Source: Ambrosia x helenae
Lineage: Eukaryota > Streptophyta > Magnoliopsida > Asterales > Asteraceae
Assembly (NCBI GenBank): GCA_030844895.1
Contig: JAUTDX010000750.1
Span: forward strand, 1-64,000
Direction: 5' to 3'
Length of the DNA: 64,000 bases
Position numbers and translations under genes: made by a program
Notes under the pieces: generated by a model
Seen by the model: the letters and a program-made list of their open reading frames with translations, nothing else
Databases searched by the model: none
Told to the model about the DNA's origin: nothing
Shown: positions 1 to 13,600 of the stretch, one piece after another
Numbering within the stretch: the stretch's first letter is position 1
How the letters are laid out: every line of letters starts with the position of its first letter

Positions 1-2118
1 TCCTTCCTTGGATGCTCATGGCCAAGACCCCAACACCATTACCATTCTTGTTTTTCAAACCTCACCTACATAATACAAACTCTAAAACAAGTTAACATTG
101 GATATAGGGAGCCTAAGACTTAAGGATCACACCAATAAATATCATCAAACTTGAAGTTTTAAGTGTTTTTCCCTAGCTTCTGTGCTAGTAGTAAGATCCT
201 ACTCTTCTGTTTACGTTAAATCATGTTTTGTGTTATATAACTTACAAGTTGTTTGTAAAGATAAAATGTAAGGTTTTAAAAGTTTTTTATCAAAGAAATA
301 ATGGTGTGGGTGCGTGTATAATATTGGCCGTGTGGGTGTGGTGATGGGTGATGATGTTGTTTTGTTTAAAGTTGATAATACTTGATCTTTAAGTGATGAT
401 GTGTTGATAATTAGACTTATGGACCAAGATGTTAAACATAAAATTGAGTTTTAAAGATGAAAAAGGAAAGACGATCAAATCAAAACTTGTATAAAGAACA
501 CATAATTTATAAAACATAAGAAGATCCTTGAAGAGAAAGGGTAATTAAACCTATAATTGGGCTTGTCCCATTAAGCTTGAGGCCCATGATGATGATCAGG
601 GGTTTCCCTAATTTAAGGGGGTTAACCTCTCATTTAGGGCATGCTCTCATAAAAGAACCGCCACCCCACTCTCCCAAACGTGCAAATCTAAACAAGAGAA
701 GGAATAAAAACAAGGTGTGATTCTCTATTTCTAGCCGAAGACAATCCAAGCTCTCAACATTAGATTCGTACTCCTTGTAATCATTGTAACTTATATGTTT
801 GAGTATATTTTGGATCCGTGCTTCTTCAGATCTTTTAAATAAACATAATGTGTGAACTTTAAAGTGTTAAGTTTTGATAAGTTAACTTGATAACATATGA
901 TCAACACTAGGACGGGATATGTTAAATAATAAAACCATCCCAAGTGATAATATTAATAAGTTTTGGAAAGGCTAAATACAAGTTTTGATTTCCAAAAGCT
1001 TACAGGTGTAAAACTTGATATTTTTTCTAGAATTTGGTGAAAGAAAATTATAGTTTGTAACATAAAAGTGTATAGAGTTGGTTTCAAAAGAATGAAAGGA
1101 TGACTTTCATAAGTTAGGGTGAAACTTTTATAAAGTGTTGTGTCGAACATAAAAAGTTATGATTGTAAAAGGGTTGTTTTGTTGTAAGACAAAATATTAC
1201 TTAACTTTATATTTTTTTTCTAAGTGTCGAGTTGTCAAAATAAAATAAAGTTAACTACGCGCGAATATTTGGGATAAGACTAAAGACGTCAAAATAATAA
1301 AGACGTGACGCCGGGTTGACGATTTAAAAGTTATTATAATATATAATAATAATTACGGGAGATTAAGGAAACAATATTTTTGTAAGTAATCGTGGTTGTG
1401 TGAAATAGTTACAGAAAATATAAAGAAAATACTTAACGGGAAGCTAGAATCCCGATCGACAACATCCTAGTACGTTATCCGCGCGATAATAAGCTTACGG
1501 TAAAGTGAGTCGAGTCGGAGACGTAAATAGGATGTAGATTCATGTTAGTAAACATAATAATCACGATGTGTGTTGGAAATCGGACGGTGATCAGGGTTCG
1601 TGAAGACGAACTGGACTAACTTGTAAATGTCATCGTCGGTTATAAAACTTAAGTTATTAATTACTTAACAAGGGTAATCCATCACCAAATGGGCCTATGA
1701 CTTGTTTTCTGATAAGACGGGACTTTGTAAGGGGTGTTGGGTAAACAATTTGTTAGTTAAACACACACGATGGATATTCCGGCTGTCATCGGAAGGTCCA
1801 TTTAGATAGGCAATACAATCATCAAATTGAACGACCAACTTTTAGACCGACCGCTATTCTATAGGGTTGAAACCTTACGAAAATCGTCGAAGTTACAGGG
1901 AATAAAAAGCCTAAATATTAAAGTGTTTCCATACCCGATCCCCTGCCCGTTCGACTTTCCTAGCGTCGTAATTAACATTAGCTACCCTGTTTGAATCTTG
2001 ACTTCCAAGTCGAGGCAAATACATACAGCGCAACCCGTCAACACCAAACGGGTTACGTTTCGGTTATTTAAAACTTTAATCGATAGATAATTGAAGATTT
2101 AGGGTTTTGGATCTGCAA
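1..2118. other. Spacer upstream of DPM1, no gene recognised
   Basis: AT-rich sequence with many stops in all frames. I found no coding exon and no transposon with definable ends. The stretch around 540-790 has a C-rich leader-like composition that could be a decayed LTR or the 5' end of another transcript, but nothing confirms this. The DPM1 promoter should lie in the last few hundred bases. A TATA-like TTATTTAAA near 2064 is too close to the ATG to be a confident TATA box. Confidence 0.5.
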
Positions 2119-5100
2119 ATGGAGAATAAGAATAAGTATAGCATAATCATCCCAACTTACAACGAACGTCTCAACATCGCTCTCATCGTCTTCCTCGTCT
2201 TCAAACATATCCCGTAACTTTACTTACCTCTGTACTCTACTGTTTAATTAATTACTCATATCAATTCAATTCAATTCAATTCAATTCTATGTTGTGTATA
2301 TGGTGGTTGTTGTTTTGCATTCTAGATCAAGTGGAATATGATTGCCCTTAAATTTTCACAATTTACCTGAAGGTAGTGCATCATATTATACTTTTTGCTG
2401 TATAATTGTGTTATATGTTTCTAGGTAAATAGATAACTGATTATAGAGCATGTTGATCTTGGGAATTCTAGTAAATGCAAACTAAATGGAATGTCACCTT
2501 TTTGTTGTTGCAATTTCTGTTAGTTACATACTCAAATAAATGAATTGGTTCATCGGTATCCATTGACTGTCTGATTATAGGTCATATTAACGTCGTGTTT
2601 GACGTGTTTGAGATAAAAGTTAAAAGTTAAAACACTACCCCAAATCAGTGGCGAAGCTTGACCCGAAGTTTCGGGGGGCCGGAAGTCACCGGGGGTTCGG
2701 AAGTCACTGGTTTCGGGGGGTCGAAAACCAGTTTCGGGGGGTCGAAACCCTATATTTTCAAAATTTAATATACGGATACTATATAATCGGAACTTCTACG
2801 CGAAAATCCGGGGGGGTCGGCCGCCCCTCCCCGCCCCAACAAACCTGCGCCACTGCCCCAAATCAACTGTTTCGTATGTTGATGGTTCGAAATTGCCACT
2901 TCCAGTTAGTTTGATTATAATTTGAAGCAAGTGTTGTAATTTATGTGACTTTGCAAGTAAAAGTATGTCGTTGATAATTCTTTTCTACTCAAGCTTGTGA
3001 TTGAAAAAAATGTTGAAACATAAGTGATGATTCAACCATCTTTCGTTTGCTAAATCATGACTAATAGTTGGTTGGCATAACATGTATTTATTATCGAATT
3101 TAACAGTTTGTAATTGTACTGTTGCCATACTCGTTCGAGAATTTTGAAGTAAAGCTATGAACTCAAGAGGATAACTAGTGATGTATGTGTCAACGTGAAC
3201 ACATTTTTTGGAATTTCTTGTAAATGGAAAGGAGGGAAACCTCGTAATTACTCTTCTTTCTTTGGTGGGATATGGAATAACTCTGGTTGTCTTTAAGTTC
3301 ATTGACATTGTTTGTTGTCTTGTTAGGGATGTTGACTTTGAAATAATAGTCGTGGATGATGGTAGTCCTGATGGAACTCAAGATATTGTCAAACAGTTGC
3401 AGCAAGTCTATGGAGATGACCGCATTGTATGTACAGTTATTTTTTTGGGTCAATTTCATATATAATATATAATATATGCTTCTAAAAGTTCAGAATTTCA
3501 TATATAATATCATATTTGCCCATCTTTTTGCGAGTAAAATAGAATCAGTTACTTGTAAGTTGTAACAACTTATTTCACTGAACAAACAAAAGAAAACATT
3601 AATCCCTGAGATGATTCACAAACAGTTTTTAATGTGTAACTGACTTTTTTCTTCCTGTGAAATAGATATTAGATAGATATGATATGTTTAGTGTTGTGGA
3701 AGGATAAATGTGAATGAAGTTTTGAACTTAATAGAATTTTATACATGGAATTGATAGTTATGTTTATATCTCATAGTGCATCACTGATGTCTCCTATAGT
3801 TCTTTCATATCGTTATTTTTTTTCAATGCAGCTATTAAGAGCTAGACCCAAAAAGCTTGGATTAGGTAACTCTTTGTTTTCTTTATTTGAACTTTTAAGT
3901 TATATTCATGAATTAAGCCAATTTTTTTTTTGACCAGGGACTGCTTACATTCATGGTCTGAAGCATGCTTCAGGAAATTTTGTTGTAATCATGGATGCTG
4001 ATCTCTCACACCATGTAAGTACATTTGCAGGTTGTGCTTGAATTATAAAATAGTTATTGAACATGGGAATGCTGCAGGGAGAACGAGAAACTATCTTATA
4101 GTATTTTATATACATTTTCTTAGTTCATTTAAGTTCTGCTTTCAGCCAACAAAATTATGATTTTCTAAACTTTCTTCTTATGTCTACACAGCCAAAGTAC
4201 CTCCCACACTTTATAAAGTAAGTAAAATCCACCTTATCTTGATGTTTAATTTTCTTTTTCCACTGCCTAGTTGTTAGAAATGGCAAAATGAGTGGGTAGG
4301 GAGGGTTTGGTAACGGGTAAACAGCGGTTGGGTCGGTTTAGATTGGCACAACTTCAGTTTTGCATGATCAATTCTTCGTACCTTTAAAACAAAAATGTAC
4401 TTTCTTATCTTTGTCTGGGGCTTAATCATTGCAAAAATGAGGTTCTTTGTTTTTTGTTAAAAGTAAAGTTCAGGGACTTTATCGTTAAGGTCTGAGAGTT
4501 AAAGGGATTTAATTATGCAGAAATGAAGTCCATGGACTATTTTACGGATTCGATTTGGTTTTTCTTTGACATTTGCCCTATAATAATGTGCCACATATGG
4601 TTACAAAAGTTTTCTTTGTTTCGATAGTGTTGCATTTTTTTTGTACACGATTCAGGAGGTTTTGTGCATTTAAAAGACCTTTTGAGCTTTTGACACATAC
4701 CTGTTTTATCATTCGACAAGTTTCCCTTTAAACTATTTTGTTAGATCACCCTCTTCTCTCAAGAGTAAAAAACATAACTAAATTCAATTCTTTTATAAGT
4801 TAATATGTCGAAATTTCCTACACAACTAGTCTACTACTAATCAAAATTCCTTAAATTCAGGAAACAAGTGGAAACGGGTGCTGATATTGTTACTGGGACA
4901 CGGTATGTAAGAGGTGGGGGTGTTCATGGCTGGACCCTGATGCGCAAATTGACAAGTAGGGGGGCGAACGTTCTTGCCCATACACTTCTTTGGCCCGGTG
5001 TATCAGATTTGACGGGCTCGTTCCGGTACATAATCTTAGATTATCATTTTTTTTATCTTCTCTACCTTTTAGAAATAATATATGTAGATGTCACTCGTAT

Positions 5101-5397
5101 TCAACTTTTTTTATATTACTAACCCATTTTCAAACTGCTTTATAGGCTATCCACCGTGTTGTAAAAGGCGGGCTAGGCGGTCGCCTAGGCGCAGCGACCG
5201 CCTAGTCCCTAGTCGGTCACCAATATAAGAATAAGCCCCTAGTCGGAGATCTAGGCGTTTTGGGCATTAGTCGGGTCCTAGGTGGTGGTTTATTTATTTA
5301 TTTATTTTAAATTTCTAAGTATTTCTTAGTATTATGTGTATATATCTAAGTATTATGTGTATATCTTAACATATTTACAAAAAACACCTAAATTTTT

Positions 5398-5428
<31 letters not shown>

Positions 5429-7098
5429 AAATACGTATAAAATACCAAAACGCCTAATTCCGCCTAGTCGCTCCTGACTAGTCCCTAGGCTAGACCTCAC
5501 CGCCTGGCTAGCGCCTAGCGCCTTCTACAACTTTGGCAATCCACCTACGTGTCCAATTTCTTTGTGCCATATTCAGCAAAAGAAAACTTGCAGAAATATC
5601 ATAGAATGTCAAAAAGAAAACAGTAACTTTTTTTTTCTCCATTAAGGCCACCCGTGCATGGAAACTATTAGTTCTTCTAAAAATTGTATTATTCATTTGT
5701 AAAAATATATCCGGAGCTCACCCATATATTATAATTTAAACTAGTTACCTATGAAAAAGTTGGATACTTAGATGGCCTCCACCTACATTATACCTTTGTT
5801 TCTTCTTTTTACATTAAAAGTTTCATAAGACATTTATATTCTTGTATGGTAGTCTTTACAAAAAATCTGTGCTTGAAGACATTATAAGCTCTTGTGTGAG
5901 CAAAGGCTATGTTTTTCAAATGGAGATGATTGTCCGAGCTTCAAGAAAAGGATATCATATCGAAGAGGTACCATGAGTTATGTATAACTATTACTCAAGC
6001 GTTTTTAATATATGTATAAAATTATCAAATGTTTCTTCTAAAATCTACACCAATATTAAATCTGGATTTTGTAATAAAATTTGACACACTAATACCCTGT
6101 ATAAAATTTACTAATTTTGGACAAAGAATGTAGTTCAACCTGAACACACCCGATCTGCACATTCTGGCAAACATGTTGAAAGTCGTTGAATCTGTATTTC
6201 TAGTGTATAAAATCTGCTAAATTGTTCTATTCTAAAAGCCAGATTATCACTGAAGTAATATAGTTTTTTTAATCATATTTGACACACTAATTAGTTTTTT
6301 TAATCATATTTGACACACTAAAAGCCAGAATGACCTGACCCGTACCAAAATTACCCATTTTTATCATAACCTGTCCGACACTCCGACCCACCCTCCCATT
6401 AGCACCTTTAGTTTTCTTGCATTTCTTATTGTGAGCCCAATCTTTGTTTAACTAAATGAAACTTATCATCACATATTTTAATAATTTTCCCTTTGATATG
6501 ACAGCGGTAAATATTTAGTTAAATACTATGTACCAGTTATGTATTGGTACATTCAGTATATATTGAGGCCCCTTCGGATCTTGGATCAATCTTTGATGAA
6601 CATTAAATAGGTTAGGAGTATGCATCAGAATTGATGCAGGGACTCGAGTATATAGAACAGAGGGTGGAGGATTTGAGAGAATATGCACAAGACAATATTA
6701 TTATCCACACACAAATAAAACATACATATGAAGGCCTTATATAGCCTTTGATATTGGCGGTTATCTAACCGCTAAACTAACCGACATGACTATTCTAATT
6801 AACCGACATGACTGTACAATATTGGCGCCTAAAGACACCTGGTTTGACTTTTTAAAGTCAAACTCTGACTTGTATAATAACCACTAATTTCTTGATTACA
6901 ATCTTTCTAACAGTATACTCTTGATCATCTTATCAGACCTGCTTGATTAGTTTTCATGTCTATTACTAATCTTGACTTTTGTGACTCTTTTAGGTTCCAA
7001 TAACCTTTGTTGACCGAGTTTACGGAAGCTCCAAGCTAGGCGGATCAGAAATAGTTGAGTATCTGAAGGGTCTCGTTTACCTTCTTTTCACCACGTAA
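2119..7098 (+). CDS. DPM1: Dolichol-phosphate mannosyltransferase subunit 1 (DPM1), eight exons
   Basis: Catalytic subunit of dolichol-phosphate mannose synthase. It transfers mannose from GDP-mannose to dolichyl phosphate at the cytosolic face of the ER, supplying N-glycans, GPI anchors and O/C-mannosylation. Exons: 2119-2213, 3327-3426, 3832-3865, 3938-4014, 4192-4217, 4861-5025, 5853-5967, 6994-7098. All introns are GT-AG and phases agree, giving 717 nt or 238 residues, close to the usual plant length (~246). GT2 landmarks are the N-terminal IIIPTYNE, DDGSPDGT, the metal-binding DADLSHH, TGTRYVRGGG and GVSDLTGSFR, ending KGLVYLLFTT. There is no C-terminal membrane segment, so it is the soluble type that needs DPM2/DPM3 for anchoring (family knowledge). 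The start is the first ATG before the conserved strand. Introns 1, 6 and 7 carry transposon insertions that leave splice sites intact. I expect it to be functional. Confidence 0.95.
2646..2855. mobile_element. hAT-type MITE in DPM1 intron 1
   Basis: A 210-bp element flanked by a perfect 8-bp target-site duplication CCCCAAAT (2638-2645 and 2856-2863). Termini are CAGTGGCGAAGCTTG on the left and the inverse of CAGTGGCGCAGG on the right. Both the 8-bp duplication and the CAGTGGCG terminus are hAT hallmarks. It has no coding capacity; the ORF crossing it is spurious. A relative with the same terminus lies at 44635-44811. Confidence 0.85.
5156..5537. mobile_element. MITE in DPM1 intron 6 (GTTGTA-AAGGCG termini)
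   Basis: A 382-bp element with inverted ends GTTGTAAAAGGCG and GTTGTAGAAGGCG and subterminal repeats of CGCCTAGGCG type on both sides. Flanks TATCCACC (5148-5155) and AATCCACC (5538-5545) form an 8-bp target duplication with one mismatch, suggesting a hAT-like superfamily. The interior has a (TG)n run near 5398-5420. The duplicated DPM1 intron piece near 53.2 kb lacks it, which supports the boundaries. Confidence 0.8.
6561..6912. mobile_element. Probable solo LTR in DPM1 intron 7
   Basis: A 352-bp insertion flanked by a 5-bp duplication GTATA (6556-6560 and 6913-6917). It ends in TCTAACA, and its start TATTGAG looks like a mutated TGTTRGA terminus. An internal TATA-box-like TTATATAG lies near 6736. 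The duplicated DPM1 intron copy at 45.1-45.23 kb reads straight through the site, so it is an empty-site control. No internal retrotransposon coding is present. Confidence 0.6.
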
Positions 7099-8014
7099 AC
7101 AATATAGAAATAATTTCATATATATCTTTCCAAAAGTTTAAACTTTCAGACATATACTTCTAGATTTCATAACCTCATACTTAACCGTTCAAAACACTTA
7201 AAATATCATATTTATCCATATCATAGTAAATAAAATAAAAATCAGTTACTTTATTTATCCTGTGCAATGGGGTGTTATGAGTAGAGTAACTGATTTTGTT
7301 TTATCAACTATGATGATGATGATGATGATGTGGATAACTGGTATAATTTTGGTGTCCTTGAGCGTGTAAGTATGCTGTTTATGAAATTTTATTAGATATA
7401 TATGAAATATCGAACTTTTTACTGCATATACATATGAATTTCCCTCAAAACAAGATATGCTAGATGTTGTTCAACACTTTAATTTCACAGGAAGATGACT
7501 TGATACATGGCTTGTCCTTTCGTAAACTGTGCAAATAGCCGTTTTATGGCGTTTACTTTGAGAACAGTTTTGTTCCATACTTGAATTTGGCTTCTTTTAA
7601 CGTGAGCAACAATTCTTTTATTTTTTTTATAACGACTCCTACAAGGACATGCTAGTTGAAGTTAGAGGTGCACAAAATAATTGTAACCGGTTAATATTCG
7701 ATCAAGGAGTGACCGATTAGTGGTTATATTTAATGTAGGTTAGTAACTGGTTATTGTTAAGGATTATTTTAATAATAACCAGTTATTGTAACCGGTGTAC
7801 TGGTTAACAAGTGAAAAACAAGAAAAAAAAAGGAAAATATGGGTTAATTAACCGAAAAAACCTGGTATTAAGTGAATCAGTTAAAGTGAACAACCAAACG
7901 AGTCATGGTAATAATCAGTTAAAGTAATAACTGGTTAAATCAAAAATGAGTAAATAACAGGTAGTTAGGTTAACTGTTTTTTTTTTTGTGGGTCCTTTGT
8001 TTATTTTGGAGCCA
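7099..8014. other. 3' flank of DPM1, no gene
   Basis: Likely contains the DPM1 3' UTR, with AATAAA-like signals near 7228-7240. A short (ATG)7 microsatellite occupies 7310-7330. From about 7680 to 7980 there are many dispersed copies of an accggtta-type word, suggesting a degraded low-complexity or MITE sequence. No coding signal is visible. Confidence 0.5.
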
Positions 8015-8140
8015 GTGGTCTCTCTGAAAGCAGCCTCTCTATTCTTAGTATAGAGGTAAGGTTTGTCTACATCCCACCCTCCCCATACCCTATTTGTAGC
8101 TTGCTATTTGTGGGATTTACCTGGTGGTATGGTTGTTATT
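8015..8140 (+). repeat. 3' portion of an Au-like SINE
   Basis: Contains the characteristic tail block of Au-like plant SINEs: GTGGTCTCTCTGAAAGCAG, a CTCTCTATTCTTA motif, GAGGTAAGG, GTCTACATC and CCCTCCCCATACCC, ending in a GTTGTTATT tail. Only the 3' half is present. The same block ends longer copies near 9.4, 32.9 and 61.9 kb. Confidence 0.6.
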
Positions 8141-9110
8141 AGGTTAGCTGAATTGGTTAGGAAAATAACCGGTTTGTGACCTTTAGGCTCTGGTTGAAGA
8201 CTTGAAGAATTGGAAGGTAATGTTTTCATGGAGTTGAGGTTTCGTCAAAATATTATGTTGATTTGGGTCAAGTGGGCCTCTAGCAATTTGGCCCGTGCAT
8301 CTTGTAGTGTTTTTGTGGTAACTTTAGACATTCTAGGAAGTGGCATGGCACTGGCCACTATGGTTGTAGCTTGTAATCAAGGAAATAATCGATGCTCGAT
8401 TTGATAGTAGAAACTCTAATCATGATCGAGCTTGAACCTACCTTCATTTTGAACTTTCAAGCTCGATATGTTAATGGAAACTATCGTTTTGATCTCCAGT
8501 TGATCAACTCGATTATTGCTATTATTTCATGTGTGTGTTAAGTTATCATGATTAGTTGATACTTTTCCGAGTTAAAGTTTGGATTATTTTTTAGATGTGG
8601 CGGTTCATTTTTGACACCCATATATCCAGTTGAGATTATCTTTGTCTAACGTTAAAGTTCGGATTATTATTGGCTAATGGGTCAAACTTTTGATTATTTA
8701 AATTCAATACACATAAAAAAATAGTTAAAACATATTTTAACCAATTTATTAGCCCATTTTAACCCTAGCCCACTTTTAGCCTATTTTTAACCCTAGCCCA
8801 CTTTTAACCCATTTATTAATCTTCTTCCTCCTTTATAAGCCTAAAACCCATATTTAAAAAACATCGCAACCGTCCACCACCATCACCACCTTCTTCTTCG
8901 TCCTAAAAAAAACAAGCAAATTAGTGGCCCACTTCTCTCCCGTTTTTCTTCGTTATCTTGCTCGCGGAGACCCATGGGTGCTGGGTGAAGGGGAAGCTAT
9001 TCGTCAAAAAATGGCTAAGATGGCAGGGCATTATGCCCTGCACCGTCCAACCTAATAAACAAATGAAATGACTGTTTCAACTTTTAGTCTATTTTGTGAA
9101 ATTTCATTTA
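8141..9110. other. Spacer with a short tandem repeat
   Basis: No gene seen. At about 8755-8812 a ~30-bp unit rich in AACCCTAGCCCACTTTTA occurs twice, with degenerate flanking copies. The short ORF at 8210-8404 has no recognisable domain and I treat it as chance. Confidence 0.45.
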
Positions 9111-9114
9111 CGTT

Positions 9115-9477
9115 CTTTTACGCCCTGCCTGCAATGTGGGTATGCAAAGCATATGTGTGGGTCATCGGGAACAAAAGTGATTGCCTTAATTTTGATGTTA
9201 TTTTACTAGTTTCGTGAAAATAATGCTAAATGCGATGTACGGTTAATCATGCATAATGTGGTAGCATTAGTCGAAAGACAGGGGGTACATACACAAAACC
9301 TTTGTCAAGAGTGCTGATGTGCATTATGTCCAAGGTTGATGCAAAACTAGTATCGAGCTGGTTGTCTCACTGGAAGTAGCATCTCTATTCTTATTGTAGA
9401 GCTAAGGCTGTCTACATCTTACATTATTACCATTCTTAGACTCTAACTTATTTGCAATTGGTGAAACTTATTGAGTA
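9115..9477 (+). mobile_element. Large SINE copy, 3' end abutting a LINE
   Basis: Aligns by eye with the well-bounded SINE at 32864-33248 and the copy at 61.6-61.94 kb. Shared blocks are a GTATGCAAAGCATATGTGTG-like head, TTATTTTACT plus TTCGTGAAAATAA, CGGTTAATCATGCA, a TTATGTCCAAG block, and the Au-like GTCTCACTGGAAGTAGC to CTGTCTACATC tail. Its tail (ACTTATTGAGTAAGG) runs directly into LINE coding sequence, so the LINE seems to have inserted in or beside the tail. Confidence 0.6.
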
Positions 9478-10640
9478 AGGTGGTGGGAAATTGATGCTAC
9501 ATGGTATGGGTACACCGCACGTCTCCAAGAGGGAGACTTAATAGTAGTGGGTGGCTTGAGGATTGGATTAGTCTTCTCCGAAAAGGAATATGTCCAAGTT
9601 TTCTCTGATGCGACCGATATTTGGTCGATCTGGTTCTCTACTCTTAAGGCTTGGGATGGAGGTGCTTTGGAGGTACAACGGTTGGCCTGGATCAAAGTCT
9701 TTGGGGTTCCTCTTTTGTTATGGAATAGACTACATTTAACAAGGTGGGTGAGAGATGTGGTAGATTGTTCGTGAAGTCAAATGCGTCCCCGGTCGATACG
9801 GATATGTCATCTAGCTCTATGGTTGTTTTGGCCTCGTCCGCTAAGAAAATTAACTCAGAAGTTGTGGTTTCGTGGAATAAGCAAAATTTTAAGGTATGGG
9901 TTGAAGAGTTCGAGGCAGGTTGGTTGCCACAAATTCCGGTGAATTTATCCTATCCGGCGAATCTGCCGGAATCCTCTTTGAAATCAGTGGTTGTTAGAGT
10001 TCCCGGAGGAGAAGCTGGAGAGACAACGAAAGGTGAGAAGTCATGCATGGGCTTCCATGGGGATATAGTTCCAAGGGCAACAGTTAATTCAGCTCATTCT
10101 CCCAGGTCTCTTTCGGCTGGCTCTAGGAGGGACCACCAGGAGGATAATAATTTCGAAATAGGCTGTTTGTCTAGTTCAAGTATTGGGCCGATTCCTCAGG
10201 CCCAACTTAAAAGCATAGTTATTGGACCATGTCAAGAGAAGATGGACTATGCAAATAAGGAGACGAGGCCCACTAATACTTTAAACCAGATGCCGAAGCC
10301 GAATTCTGTCCCACCTACATTTAATTTTAATACTCCAGATCTGAATGCCCCTGTTAATTCCGATCCTTTTGAATTGGATGATATCATACGTAGAGATGCG
10401 GAAAACAAAAGTAAGCGAAAAGAAGATGACCAAGGTAGGAGAGTTGACAGTGGAGAAGATACCAATTCGGAAGAAGGGGATACCGATAGTACCTTTGATT
10501 CGGAAGCCGATGACATGTTTGAAAGAGAAGTTGATGCTTCAATCGATTATGGCGAGTGTCTGGGAATTAATGTCAACGGTTTCAATAACCACATGAAGAA
10601 GGTTGTTCAAGGAGAAGCGGACCAAAGACGTTTACAATGA
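9478..10640 (+). pseudogene. LINE ORF1 remnant (gag-like RNA-binding protein)
   Basis: The first ~85 codons (from about 9478) read as the DUF4283-like region of plant LINE ORF1, with WFSTLKAWDGGAL and AWIKVFGVPLLLWN. A frameshift near 9732 moves the frame to one reading FNKVGERCGRLFVKSN, which stays open to the TGA at 10638-10640. The downstream half is a hydrophilic, acidic Ser/Lys-rich tail. The stop overlaps the ORF2 start as ATGA. The N-terminus is missing, so the protein cannot be functional. Confidence 0.7.
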
Positions 10641-13600
10641 ATTGTTTGTCCCTGAATATCCGTGGAGTGTATGGTTCCGATAAACAAGCTTGGGTTAGGA
10701 ACTTAAAAAGATCCAGCAATATCGATTTTATGTGCATCCAAGAGACGCATAAGAGTGACCTGAAGGAAGATTTGATAGTTAAGTTTTGAGGCAGGCTTCC
10801 GTTTTGGTTCGATTCGGTTGATGCGGTTGGGAGATCTGGCGGCTTGGTCTCGGTCTGGGACCCGAACAGGTTTTCCGCTTCTAATATTATTAAAAATCGT
10901 CACTTTCTTCTTGTGTCAGGTTTTATCTCAGGTGTCGAAGAAGGAGTTAATATCATTAATATCCATGCCCCGAATGATCCGGCTAGTCGTAAACTGTTGT
11001 GGGATAAAGTTGAGGAGGTGGCAGCTCAACTCGAGGGCCTTTGGATTGCTATCGGTGATTTTAACGAGGTCAGGCACTGTGACGAAAGACTTAATTTGGT
11101 CTTCGACCCAGGGGCTGCCCTATGTTTAATGATTTTATAAGAAGAGTATGATGGCTCGAGTTCAATATGGTTGGGGGGCCCTTCACTTATGTTTCTGATG
11201 GTGAAGATGTCAAGATGAGCAAGTTGGATCATTGTTTGGTATGCCCCTCGGTTATGTCTAGATGGTCCGACGCTATTTTTAAGGTCTTGGATCGGAAATT
11301 TTCGGACCATTGCCCTATATGTTTAGTATGTGATCCGAGGGACTTTGGCCCGACCCCGTTTAAGTTCTATAATAGCTGGCTTGGTGAGCTAGAGTTGGAG
11401 GCTATTGTCAAAAGCAAGGTGAATACCCTGAGTAGTAATGTTAAAGTTGATTATTCCCTCCTCTTGGCTTTGAAATCTATTAAAGAGGGTATTAAAGGGT
11501 GACGTGCGACTAGACTGAAGGAAGAGGACAGGGAGAGGAATGCTTTAGTCAAAAAAGTGGAGGACATTGAACATAAAGCTTTGCAGGGGAATCTCTCTGT
11601 AGAGGAAAAAAAGAGTAGGATGGAGTTTAAGGCCAAACTTAAAGTTTTGGACTCGAAGAGATCGAAAGATTTAATGCAGAAATCAAGGGTAAATTGGTTG
11701 AAGTTCGGCGACGAAAACTCGAAATTCTATCATGCTTTGGTCAACGTCAACAAAGCGAGTAATAAGATACATGGTATCAAAGTTGGAGACGATTGGGTCA
11801 CGGATCCGGTGGGTATAAAAGAAGAATTTTTCAAGTGGTTCAAAGCGCAATTCAACGAACCAATTCGTAGGAGGCCTTCATTTAGCAATCCGGGGCTGAA
11901 GCGATTAAACGAAGATATGGCAAGCTCTCTTATTGCTCAATTTTCTGGTGATGAAATTTGGGCTGCGGTGAAAGGATGTAAAGGCGGAAAGTTGCCCGGC
12001 CCGGGCGGCTTTACCCTTAAATTCTTTAAAACTTACTGGGAGGACTTTAAGGTTGCTATCCAGTGTATGTTTGATGATTTTCACAGGTCGGGTCAGATTT
12101 CTAAGGGTTGCAACGCCTCCTTTGTAGCTCTTATTGCGAAAAAAACGGACCCACAAAATGTGCAAGACTTTAGGCTTATCTCGCTTGTTGGGTCTCTCTA
12201 CAAGATCATCTCTAAAGTTTTATCTAACCAGATTAGAGGAGTATGAAACCCGATCATAAGCCAAACTCAATCGGCTTTCGTTGGGGGAAGAAACATCCTA
12301 GATGAGCCGCTCATTGTTAGTGAATTGGTGTCGTGGGCAAAGAAGAGGAAATCGAAAGTTTTGATTTTTATTTTTAAGTAGGACTTCCAAAGAGCTTATG
12401 ATTCGCTTAATTGGAATTTCCTCATTAGATCCATGGTTATGGGTTTCTCGGTGAAGTGGTTGTGTTGGATAAAAGGGTGCCTTAAATCCGGTACGGGATC
12501 GGTGTTAGTTAATGGTTCCCCTACCCGTGAGTTCAAATTCAAAAGAGGGATCCGTCAAGGTGATCCCTTGTCCCCTTTCCTCTTTATATTGGCAATGGAA
12601 GTGGTTAGTATGTTTATGAAGAAAGCGGTCGGTTCGGGTCTTTTCCAAGGGTTGCAATTGCCAAACAATGGCCCAACGCTATCTCATCTTTGTTATGCGG
12701 ATGACATCATTTTTTTGGGGGAGTGGTCTAGAAGTAACATCCTAAGCCTTAATAGATTTCTCCGGTGCCTTTATCTCGTCTCCGGTCTCAAAGTGAACTA
12801 CAGCAAGTGCCAACTTTTTGGGGTTGGGGTGGACGACCAAGAAGTGGAGATTTTTGCAAGTCTACTCGGTTGCCAAGCGGGTTCTTTGCCCTTCGAGTAC
12901 TTAGGTGTTCCTATTGGTGCCAACATGAAGCGTATCAAATATTGGAAGCCCGTTCTTGACAAGTTCAATAAAAAGCTCTCGAATTGGAAGGCCAAGACTT
13001 TTCATTCGCGGGAAGACTTACTCTAATTAAGGCGGTCTTAGGAAGTCTTCCGTCTTACTTCCTATCGCTCTTCAAAGCTCCTAAGTTGATCTTGAAGAAA
13101 CTTGAAGGTATTAGGCGAGATTTTCTTTGGGGTAAGAATAATGGGAAGTGCAAAATCCGGTGGGATAGGATTCTAAAGCCGAAATCTTTTGGGGGGGGGG
13201 GTATGGGAGTTGGGAGTATAGAAGAATTCAATATTTCTATATTGACAAAGTGGTGGTGGCGCTTCAAAAATGAGCAGCCCCAACTTTGGACCGATGTCAT
13301 TAAGTCTATTCATGCCTCGGCTTGTGTTAGGAGGCTTATTCCGGTTAATGATGTCGTCACCGGGGTGTGGAAGGATATTGGGAATATGGAGGGCAGCCTT
13401 TTGTGTAAAGGAATTGTGCTAAAGTCGAAATTAAAAGTCAAGTTTGGCAATTGGGCTAAGACGCGCTTCTGGAAAGATCCTTGGCTATCGGATTCCCCTT
13501 TGTCTAGCCAGTATCCTGAGCTTTTCAAGCTGGCTGGGGACAAAAAATGCCACTGTTGAAGCTATCCTGAGCAGGGACGATCAGTCGAGGGCTGTTCAAT

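Noticed and set aside
2648..2914. 88-codon ORF in DPM1 intron 1
   Set aside because: Lies almost entirely inside the hAT MITE 2646-2855 and uses its low-complexity sequence.
4868..5122. 84-codon ORF as a separate gene
   Set aside because: It is exon 6 of DPM1 read through its donor into intron 6.
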